Below are positions 25,191 to 31,753 of a stretch of 64,000 nucleotides of DNA, piece by piece (position 1 is the first letter of the stretch; each line of letters starts with the position of its first letter). The stretch comes from Cellulophaga sp. BC115SP (GTDB lineage: Bacteria; Bacteroidota; Bacteroidia; Cytophagales; Spirosomataceae). The stretch lies in contig NZ_JAAALB010000019.1 of the NCBI RefSeq assembly GCF_009905545.1, forward strand, positions 1 through 64,000. The letters run 5' to 3'. The notes beneath the pieces are model-generated. The model had not been told where the DNA came from, ran no database searches, and saw nothing but the letters and a program-made list of their open reading frames with translations. A program made the translations under genes and the position numbers.

Positions 25191-26057
25191 CTACTTCATA
25201 CTAACAGCAGCTTCAGCCTTATCTCCTTGAGGAGCTTTAGCATTAGCAGGCTTTGTTCCTTGAATCGACACAATGTAGCTCAACACTTGTTGCACTTGAA
25301 TTGGATTCAATGTTTTTTTCCAAGAAATCATCCCTTTTTCAGGAACACCCTCGTTGATAGTGTGGAAAATAGCTTTTGGCGTACCACCATGCAACCAGTA
25401 TTCATCTGTTAAGTTTGGACCAACAACACCTTCACCATTCGCCCCGTGACATGCTACACAGTTTTGAGTATAAATCTTTTTACCATCCTCAACACCTTTG
25501 GCATCTGTCAATACTTTTACATTGTCTTCGTTTACCGAATTAGCAAACTTTTTCATGTACTCTTCACGTGCTTTTTCAGCAATGGTTACTTCTTCGGTAT
25601 ATTCATTGTTCATGATTTTACCATTTCCGATTACGTGGTATCCAATCAAATAAAAAATACCAACGATAATCGTGATGTAGAAAAGGTACATAAACCATGG
25701 AGGAGTTGGGTTGTCAAGCTCAGCAATACCATCGTATTGGTGCTCCATAATCTGGTCTTTTTCAAACTGGATTGGTTTCAAGCTCCAGAATTTTTGCCAG
25801 AAAGTACGATTTTGCATCGCCTGTTCAAACTCAGAGCTTTCAGTTTTCGGTTTGAAAATATTTCTGATTTGTGAGTTAAGATTGAGCGTAACCACAATAA
25901 TCACTGCACAAATCATGGTCATTAAGCCAAGTAAGGTAATTACAAAAAGCTCTTGACCTGATTTAAGTCCTGGAAGAAAAGTGTTTTTGGCTTCTTCGGC
26001 CGCAAACATCGAGAATGAGACCAGACTTAATATTGCTAAAATAGATAATCGCTTCAT
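25191..26057 (-). CDS. ccoP: cbb3-type oxidase mono-haem subunit CcoP
   Basis: About 288 residues from Met6 of the longest frame (MKRLSILAIL), which begins a typical Sec signal/TM helix; an upstream ATG at 26072 adds five. The order is an N-terminal hydrophobic segment, a second TM (about 40-62), the CcoP N-terminal domain (GIAELDNPTPPWFMYLFYIT, a third TM) and one cytochrome c domain with haem-binding CVACH at 205-209 and axial Met248 (longest-frame numbers). Proteobacterial CcoP has two haems; the single haem is usual in Bacteroidota. It is transcribed with ccoQ and ccoNO. Confidence 0.92.
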   Translation of the reverse strand: MKRLSILAILSLVSFSMFAAEEAKNTFLPGLKSGQELFVITLLGLMTMICAVIIVVTLNLNSQIRNIFKPKTESSEFEQAMQNRTFWQKFWSLKPIQFEKDQIMEHQYDGIAELDNPTPPWFMYLFYITIIVGIFYLIGYHVIGNGKIMNNEYTEEVTIAEKAREEYMKKFANSVNEDNVKVLTDAKGVEDGKKIYTQNCVACHGANGEGVVGPNLTDEYWLHGGTPKAIFHTINEGVPEKGMISWKKTLNPIQVQQVLSYIVSIQGTKPANAKAPQGDKAEAAVSMK

Positions 26058-26083
26058 CGGATTGGTTATCAATTAGAAAGTTG

Positions 26084-26278
26084 TCAAATAGAAATCACAT
26101 CTTGAAGCTCATTTTGGTTACTGTCTTCAAGGGGTAGGTTTTGCATTTTGTTCAAGTAGCTTTTGTCCATAATGAACAAATAAATACTTACAAGAACGAA
26201 GAAGGCCATAAATATGAGAAACGAGGTAATCATATATACATCAGCGCCGTCTACTTTGTCAATAAATTGCTTAAACAT
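26084..26278 (-). CDS. ccoQ: CcoQ-like small cbb3 oxidase subunit
   Basis: 64 residues with one transmembrane helix (MITSFLIFMAFFVLVSIYLF, about 16-35) and a charged tail. Position between ccoNO and ccoP identifies it as CcoQ/FixQ, the small subunit that stabilises the core complex. The gap to ccoP is only 26 bp (to the Met at 26057) and the gene is in the same operon. Confidence 0.82.
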   Translation of the reverse strand: MFKQFIDKVDGADVYMITSFLIFMAFFVLVSIYLFIMDKSYLNKMQNLPLEDSNQNELQDVISI

Positions 26279-26321
26279 GACTTTAGATTTTTTAAGGCAG
26301 CTAAAGAGAATTTTGAGTGTC

Positions 26322-26407
26322 GAGTTTTGAGTGATGAGTTGTGAGTTAAAAAATATAAAACACTTACAATTAATATTTTATGCCTAACAACTCATCACTC
26401 AAAACTC
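26322..26407. repeat. 21-bp perfect inverted repeat between ccoNO and ccoQ
   Basis: GAGTTTTGAGTGATGAGTTG-type arm at 26322-26342 and its exact reverse complement at 26387-26407, separated by 44 bp of AT-rich DNA. The first 19 bp of the arm recur at 51701-51719. It sits inside an operon where a terminator is not expected. Confidence 0.6.
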
Positions 26408-26417
26408 TTCACTTAGA

Positions 26418-28559
26418 TTAGTTTGCCGCAGTTTCAGTTTTCTTAATATCTGTACCTATTCTTTGTAGGTAAGCAATCAATGCAATGATTTCTTTATCTG
26501 AAGAAACTTTCACACCTTCCTTCGCAAGATTGGCAGCGATACCATCTGCTTGAGTTTTCAAATCTTCTTGTGCTTTTTGAATTTGGTAAGCATCATACGG
26601 CACACCCAATTTTTGCATCGCTTTCATTTTTGCCTCAATGTCAGTTGTATTCAATTTTTGTTCTAACAACCATGGGTATGGAGGCATAATAGAACCTGGC
26701 GACATTGAAATTGGCTCACGCATGTGGTGATAGTGCCAAGAGTCTGGATATTTACCACCTTCACGGTGCAAATCTGGACCCGTACGTTTTGAACCCCACA
26801 AGAATGGGTGATCATATACAAATTCTCCTGCTTTTGAATATTGACCGTAACGTTCTGTTTCACTTCTAAACGGACGAACCATTTGACTGTGACAACTCAC
26901 ACAACCTTCACGGATATACAAATCACGACCTTCTAATTCGAGTGCAGTATATGGCTGAACAGCACTAATCGTTTCTACGTTAGATTTTACCATGAAAGTA
27001 GGAATCAATTCTACGGCAGTACCAACCAAAATCATTACCAATGAACCTACCAATAATGGAATTGGTTTACGTTCGAACCAACGGTGCCAGTAAGTATCGC
27101 TTCCTGTTGGAGTGTAAGCTACTTCCAAAGCTGGAGCTTCGGCTGGTTCGTTTGCTTCCAAAGAACCTTGCGCCATTGTTTTGAATAAGTTGTAAGCCAT
27201 CAAAATAGCACCTGTCAAGTAAATCAAACCACCAAAGGCGCGCATAGCATGCATTGGTAAAATTTGTAGCGTAGTTTCAAGGAAGTTACCGTATTTCAAA
27301 GTTCCTTCTGGCGTAAAGTCTTTCCACATCATACCTTGTGTAAAACCTGAAATATACATTGGTACAGCATAGAAGATAATCCCTAAAGTACCCAACCAGA
27401 AGTGTACATTAATCAATTTTTTAGAGTAAATCGTTGTATGGTAAATACGAGGAAGCAACCAGTAAAGAATTGCAAAGCTCAAGAAACCATTCCAACCCAA
27501 AGCACCTACGTGTACGTGTGCTACAATCCAGTCAGTGAAGTGAGCAATAGCGTTTACGTTTTTCAACGAAAGCATAGGTCCTTCGAAAGTTGCCATACCG
27601 TAGCTAGTTACCCCAACTACCATAAATTTCAAGATGGCATCTTCACGAACTTTGTCCCAAGCACCACGCAAGGTCAACAAACCGTTAATCATACCACCCC
27701 AAGATGGAGCAATCAACATAATCGAGAATACCGTACCTAATGATTGTGCCCAGTCTGGTAAGCTAGTGTATAATAAGTGGTGAGGACCAGCCCAGATATA
27801 GATAAAAATCAAAGCCCAGAAGTGCAAAATCGATAACTTATAAGAATATACGGGACGATTTGCCATTTTTGGTAAGTAGTAGTACATCAATCCTAAGAAA
27901 GGAGTTGTCAAGAAAAATGCTACTGCATTGTGACCATACCACCATTGAACCAAAGCATCTTGAACACCAGCATACAAAGAATAACTTTTGAAAATTGTAA
28001 CTGGTAATTCGAAAGAGTTCACAACGTGCAACACTGCTACGGTAATAAATGTAGCAATATAAAACCAAATAGCTACATACAAGTGGCGTTCACGACGTTT
28101 GAAAATAGTACCAAACATATTAATACCAAACACTACCCAAATCAAAGTGATAGCTATATCGATTGGCCATTCTAACTCTGCATATTCTTTACTACTTGTT
28201 AAACCCAATGGAAGAGTAATGGCTGCTGCTACGATAATTAATTGCCATCCCCAAAAGTGAATTTTCGAAAGAAAATCGCTAAACATTCTGGCTTTACAGA
28301 GGCGTTGAAGGGAGTAGTAAACACCCATAAAAATAGCGTTTCCTACAAAAGCAAAAATAACGGCATTGGTGTGTAGAGGACGAATACGCCCGAATGTACC
28401 ATATTGCGTAACATTAAGCTCAGGCTTGAAGAGTTGAGAAGCGATAATAACGCCCACCAACATGCCCACAATCCCCCAAATAATCGTCGCAACGGCAAAG
28501 TTTCGGACAATCTTATTGTCGTACTCAAAGCGTTCGATGTGTGTACTGATAGCTGACAT
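26418..28559 (-). CDS. ccoNO: fused cbb3 cytochrome oxidase subunits I and II (CcoN-CcoO)
   Basis: 713 residues. Residues 1-480 are CcoN, the haem-copper oxidase subunit I, with about 12-13 transmembrane helices and His ligands in segments such as RPLHTNAVIF, WWYGHNAVAFFLT, HHLLYT and HVHVGALGWNG. A short linker is followed by a last TM (about 503-525) and CcoO, a membrane-bound mono-haem cytochrome c with haem motif GCVSCHSQMVRPF (CVSCH at 553-557). The fusion is a known Bacteroidota arrangement. The complex is a high-affinity terminal oxidase pumping protons at low oxygen. A 15-bp palindrome upstream (28645-28659) may regulate it. Confidence 0.96.
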   Translation of the reverse strand: MSAISTHIERFEYDNKIVRNFAVATIIWGIVGMLVGVIIASQLFKPELNVTQYGTFGRIRPLHTNAVIFAFVGNAIFMGVYYSLQRLCKARMFSDFLSKIHFWGWQLIIVAAAITLPLGLTSSKEYAELEWPIDIAITLIWVVFGINMFGTIFKRRERHLYVAIWFYIATFITVAVLHVVNSFELPVTIFKSYSLYAGVQDALVQWWYGHNAVAFFLTTPFLGLMYYYLPKMANRPVYSYKLSILHFWALIFIYIWAGPHHLLYTSLPDWAQSLGTVFSIMLIAPSWGGMINGLLTLRGAWDKVREDAILKFMVVGVTSYGMATFEGPMLSLKNVNAIAHFTDWIVAHVHVGALGWNGFLSFAILYWLLPRIYHTTIYSKKLINVHFWLGTLGIIFYAVPMYISGFTQGMMWKDFTPEGTLKYGNFLETTLQILPMHAMRAFGGLIYLTGAILMAYNLFKTMAQGSLEANEPAEAPALEVAYTPTGSDTYWHRWFERKPIPLLVGSLVMILVGTAVELIPTFMVKSNVETISAVQPYTALELEGRDLYIREGCVSCHSQMVRPFRSETERYGQYSKAGEFVYDHPFLWGSKRTGPDLHREGGKYPDSWHYHHMREPISMSPGSIMPPYPWLLEQKLNTTDIEAKMKAMQKLGVPYDAYQIQKAQEDLKTQADGIAANLAKEGVKVSSDKEIIALIAYLQRIGTDIKKTETAAN

Positions 28560-28644
28560 ATTTTTAGATTATAAATTGGTTACGAGAACAATTGCGATTG
28601 AGAGCGAATTTTGGCGATTCTACCCTCCCATTTTACTACGTCGA

Positions 28645-28659
28645 TTGAGTCTGACTCAA
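28645..28659. promoter_or_regulatory. palindromic candidate operator upstream of ccoNO
   Basis: TTGAGTCTGACTCAA, a perfect 7-1-7 palindrome in the 115-bp gap between ccoS and ccoNO. Its outer TTGA/TCAA resembles an FNR box, but the spacing is one base too long. A binding site for another regulator is possible. Confidence 0.4.
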
Positions 28660-28674
28660 CGTTTGATTTCTAGT

Positions 28675-28830
28675 TTATTTCGGAGTACTTTTTTGGTCGT
28701 CCAACAAAATACGCATAGCGGGAGTGTGTAAATCGTCGTTTTGTCCGTCTTTCATTGACCAAAAAAACGCACCTAAAAAAACAAGTGCCATCACCAAACT
28801 GATTCCGATCATGATGAAGATGATTTGCAT
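28675..28830 (-). CDS. ccoS: cbb3 oxidase assembly protein CcoS
   Basis: 51 residues from the internal Met at 28830 (MQIIFIMIGISL); the longest frame adds an unlikely charged 11-residue lead. One transmembrane helix (about 3-24) followed by SMKDGQNDDLHTPAMRILLD, the typical CcoS tail. CcoS is needed to insert cofactors into CcoN. It is located 115 bp upstream of ccoNO; here it is separated from ccoI by three unrelated genes. Confidence 0.88.
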   Translation of the reverse strand: MQIIFIMIGISLVMALVFLGAFFWSMKDGQNDDLHTPAMRILLDDQKSTPK

Positions 28831-28977
28831 TTTTTTGTGTTTTTCTGTGTTTCTATGCTTCAAAATTGGGGCTTTCTGCTGTGTTCAGCTATGAGGAATG
28901 TTAGTGGGGTTACTCGTATTTATTAGTCTGTTTTATGACAAAAGTCAGTAAAAAAGGCTTGTTTGAGGAGGAGCATA

Positions 28978-29012
28978 AAAAAAGGCACAAGAGTTATTCT
29001 TGCACCTTTTGG
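28978..29012 (-). terminator. terminator downstream of truncated haemoglobin gene
   Basis: Stem AAAGG-CA-CAAGA / TCTTG-CA-CCTTT with a small internal loop, and A- and T-rich flanks on both sides. It lies 23 bp beyond the haemoglobin stop codon and ahead of ccoS. Confidence 0.55.
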
Positions 29013-29034
29013 GGTAAGTTTCTTATTATCAAGA

Positions 29035-29496
29035 CTATGATTGCGATACTTCTATCGTAGGAGAATCATTCAGTTTATTCATGTAATCAATCTTATGCGC
29101 CCATGCATTGGCTATATTATAGGCCCTTTGCTTGGCTTCTTCAGCTTTTTCGCCTTCAAATAGTTCGTCCAAGGTTTGAAAAAACAAACTCAGCCATTGC
29201 TCAAAATGAGGGATTGTAAGCTGATGCACCGAATTAATTACAAAATGTGGACGTAACGGATGTCCATCGTATCCTTCTGTACCAAACAATATCATTTCCC
29301 AAAAATTGTACATTTTAGGTAAATGCTTTTGCCAATTCACTCTTGCTACATGATCGAAGATATGTCCGAGCATTTGATTATCTCGTACTTTATCATAAAA
29401 GGTATTCACAAGAAGTTCGACATCCTCACGTCCTTCCAAAGCCTTTTTCACTCTGGGAGTTTGTGTATTGGTATCTATATGTTGTTCTGGATTCAT
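29035..29496 (-). CDS. group III truncated haemoglobin
   Basis: 153 residues; globin domain from about 20 to 140. Group III features are the VNTFYDKVRDN segment (Tyr34, probable B10), NFWEMILFGTEGYDGHPL, and HQLTIPHFEQWLSLF with H91 the likely proximal haem ligand. Such globins are linked to oxygen or NO handling. The gene lies between the oxidase subunit genes and ccoI, inside the low-oxygen island, has its own terminator and a palindromic element in its promoter (29525-29540), and is not obviously part of the cco transcript. Confidence 0.9.
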   Translation of the reverse strand: MNPEQHIDTNTQTPRVKKALEGREDVELLVNTFYDKVRDNQMLGHIFDHVARVNWQKHLPKMYNFWEMILFGTEGYDGHPLRPHFVINSVHQLTIPHFEQWLSLFFQTLDELFEGEKAEEAKQRAYNIANAWAHKIDYMNKLNDSPTIEVSQS

Positions 29497-29524
29497 TGTT
29501 TAAAGCTTAAAATATGGGGTTGTC

Positions 29525-29540
29525 TGTCAATCTTTTGACA
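29525..29540. promoter_or_regulatory. palindrome upstream of truncated haemoglobin
   Basis: TGTCAATCTTTTGACA: perfect 6-4-6 palindrome 29 bp before the start codon. It is not an FNR box (half-sites point outward). A candidate site for a repressor or an NO/oxygen-responsive regulator. Confidence 0.4.
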
Positions 29541-29610
29541 CTCAAATCGCTAAAAAAGTTCTTTTTGAATGGCATAAATACTTTCCTTTCCTAGCAATAA
29601 TTTGATAAAT

Positions 29611-29737
29611 CTAGTTCAAGACTATGTTACCCTTAGTTCAAGACTTTGTCTTGGACTCATTTTTTATTCAGTTTACAAACTGAACAATAGGATAGTCCAA
29701 GACTATGTCTTGAACTAGGTTTCAAACTAAGTCTCGA
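29611..29737. repeat. cluster of palindromic TTCAAGAC repeats
   Basis: AGTTCAAGACTTTGTCTTGG-type 23-bp unit at 29635-29657 is inverted at 29694-29716 (two mismatches). Each unit is itself nearly palindromic, an extra half copy lies at 29612-29624, and TTCAGTTT-AC-AAACTGAA forms a further hairpin in the centre (29668-29685). No gene lies in 29541-29882 apart from this cluster. Confidence 0.6.
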
Positions 29738-29882
29738 AAAAAAGCACAAAGCTAACACCACAAACTGCCTAAAAACGGGTCAATGGATGTTTTCCTTGTG
29801 CTTTAGTATTAACAAAATTGGATTGATATGAATTTTAAATTACTCCGAAATTCATCACTGTATTGATTGGTGTCAGTAAATA

Positions 29883-30713
29883 TTATCGTTGAACAATCTT
29901 CGCCAAGCGGTGATAAAATGGCGTCGAACTGTTTTCGTCTTTTGGGGCATATTTGCCTTGAATAATCGGAAAATACATGACACGGCGACGTGATTTTTCG
30001 CCTGTAAAAGGGCAAACTTCCACTCTATGCCAAAGGTCACCGTCGTGTACTGTCAAGTCTCCAGCTTCGATGTCCAAACCAACTTCATTAGGGTCTGGAT
30101 TATGGTCGATGAATTGTTTTTTCAAAAACAAAACCTTCATTTTGCTCAATTTATGTGTGCCTGGCAGTACTCTCAAACCACCGTTCTCAAAAGGACAATC
30201 GTCCAAATGTGTCCCAATATTGAGCATTTTCAAAATCTTTTGTCCCAAAAATAAATCTCGTGGGCTATCGGTATGCCAACCCATTTGTGAGAATTTACTA
30301 TTGTCTTGATTGATATAATGATTAAACACTAATCCATCCTTTTCTACCTCCGCGATACGATTATTGTTGGGTTCTAACAAAGTCAAAAGCGCCTTCAAAC
30401 GTGGGTCTTGCAAATATTGATGTAATATACCGCTATGTGTCGAAAGAAAACACATACGCTGAATCATGGGATTGCCTGCTGGGTCTTTACCAAATTTCAG
30501 CGGCGTACCATTCATTTTTTCGATTCCTTTATCAATCCACTCTTTCTCTACTCTGTGGGCTTCTTGCAAAAACAATTTGACAGTATCTTTAGACAAAAAG
30601 TTTTTGAAATGTAAAAATCCATATTCGTTAAAAAAAGCACGCTGCTCGTCTGTTATCTGCTCACCGAGCGTAAAGGTCTTTGCTTCAAATTGTTTCCCCA
30701 TATCTTTAAACAT
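29883..30713 (-). CDS. phytanoyl-CoA dioxygenase (PhyH) family protein
   Basis: 276 residues. Fe(II)/2-oxoglutarate oxygenase of the PhyH type: metal ligands H147 and D149 in MGWHTDSPRD and H229 in HDGDLWHRV, with Arg243-245 in EKSRRRVMYF supplying 2-oxoglutarate binding, plus the family's PGTHKLS loop. It probably hydroxylates a lipid, small metabolite or pigment; the substrate cannot be read from the sequence. The start may be Met5. It lies between the globin and a fatty-acid desaturase gene, all on the minus strand; a perfect hairpin separates it from the desaturase. Oxygen-dependent chemistry fits the setting. Confidence 0.85.
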   Translation of the reverse strand: MFKDMGKQFEAKTFTLGEQITDEQRAFFNEYGFLHFKNFLSKDTVKLFLQEAHRVEKEWIDKGIEKMNGTPLKFGKDPAGNPMIQRMCFLSTHSGILHQYLQDPRLKALLTLLEPNNNRIAEVEKDGLVFNHYINQDNSKFSQMGWHTDSPRDLFLGQKILKMLNIGTHLDDCPFENGGLRVLPGTHKLSKMKVLFLKKQFIDHNPDPNEVGLDIEAGDLTVHDGDLWHRVEVCPFTGEKSRRRVMYFPIIQGKYAPKDENSSTPFYHRLAKIVQR

Positions 30714-30735
30714 TTAGCATATTTTGTTTCAGGTC

Positions 30736-30792
30736 AAAGAATAGGCTTTAGTCAATTCACTACAAAAGTCTATTGACTAAAGCCTATTCTTT
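30736..30792 (-). terminator. 21-bp stem terminator after desaturase gene
   Basis: Perfect arms at 30736-30756 and 30772-30792 (AAAGAATAGGCTTTAGTC... inverted) with a 15-nt loop. It lies just beyond the desaturase stop codon and 23 bp ahead of the PhyH start. Confidence 0.65.
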
Positions 30793-30803
30793 CACTCCTG
30801 ATA

Positions 30804-31550
30804 TTACATATAATTCAAGTCGTTATTTTTCTTCAACTTAATAATGTGTAAGGCATTCAACAGTAAAATCACTGGATACGTTGGGTCAAACTCATGCCAT
30901 TTTACACCGAAGTTGGCACGACCACCTAATTTGTGGTGATTGTTATGATATGACTCACCCATCATCAAGAAATCAAATGGAAGTAAGTTTTTAGCTGTAT
31001 CGTTTACTTTGAAATTGATGTATCCATATTTGTGTGCAAACCAGTTGATCACTACTCCATGCACAGGTCCCATCAAATAATGAATTGGCAACAAAGCATA
31101 TTCCCATGGAGAAGTAGCAAATTTCATATAGAACAATGTGTAAAGTGTACCCCAGAAAATACGCATCAACCATTGGTCACCTAACTTTTCTAAAAACATC
31201 CAGTTTGGTACATTCTTTTTGAATTTAGGGTCAATGTCAGCTCTATCGTACAATACATCATTATAAATCTTCTTAGTCTTCCACATCATATCAAACAAGT
31301 TGCTTGAATAGCTTGGTGAATGCGGATCATTTTCGGTATCAGCATAAGCATGGTGCAAGCGGTGCATAATACCGTAAGCTTTTGGACTCAAGAAAGACGA
31401 ACCTTGGGTAATTAAGGTAAAAACATAGAAAAATTTTTCCCAGCCCTTAGACATCGTAAACATTTGGTGTGCCGCGTAGCGGTGCAAGAAGAATGTCTGC
31501 GAGAATAATGACAGATACCAGTGTGCTACAAAAAAAATTAAAATTGCCAT
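30804..31550 (-). CDS. membrane fatty-acid (acyl-CoA/acyl-lipid) desaturase
   Basis: 248 residues with the three His boxes of membrane di-iron desaturases: HRYAAH (about 23-28), HRLHHAYAD (about 63-71) and ESYHNNHHKLG (about 199-209). Four hydrophobic segments are visible. It most resembles delta-9 type enzymes that put a cis double bond into acyl chains using oxygen, and would adjust membrane fluidity. It lies 203 bp downstream of ccoI, within the oxygen-related cluster, and ends at a strong hairpin. I see no feature in 31551-31753. Confidence 0.92.
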   Translation of the reverse strand: MAILIFFVAHWYLSLFSQTFFLHRYAAHQMFTMSKGWEKFFYVFTLITQGSSFLSPKAYGIMHRLHHAYADTENDPHSPSYSSNLFDMMWKTKKIYNDVLYDRADIDPKFKKNVPNWMFLEKLGDQWLMRIFWGTLYTLFYMKFATSPWEYALLPIHYLMGPVHGVVINWFAHKYGYINFKVNDTAKNLLPFDFLMMGESYHNNHHKLGGRANFGVKWHEFDPTYPVILLLNALHIIKLKKNNDLNYM

Positions 31551-31753
31551 GTAATTGGGATTTATAGATTAGGTAAATGTTTGACTAATACAGGTTAAAC
31601 CGCTCAGAAAGCCAGCAGGCGAGCCAATGCTCACAACACGGTACAAGGAAAAAAGCAATTTTCCGATGAACGATTCGTACACTATCATTAGCCAAACCAT
31701 TACGAATTTGGAACAAATTTAATAGACTATCTAATCTGTAGAGTTGACAAAAA

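Noticed and set aside
29611-29737. Repeated TTCAAGAC units considered as a CRISPR array
   Set aside because: The copies are inverted relative to each other, without spacers of regular size, and no cas gene is near.
29741-29804. AAAGCACAAAG / CCTTGTGCTTT as terminator of the PhyH gene
   Set aside because: The arms match with one mismatch but the loop is over 40 nt, too long for a confident terminator.
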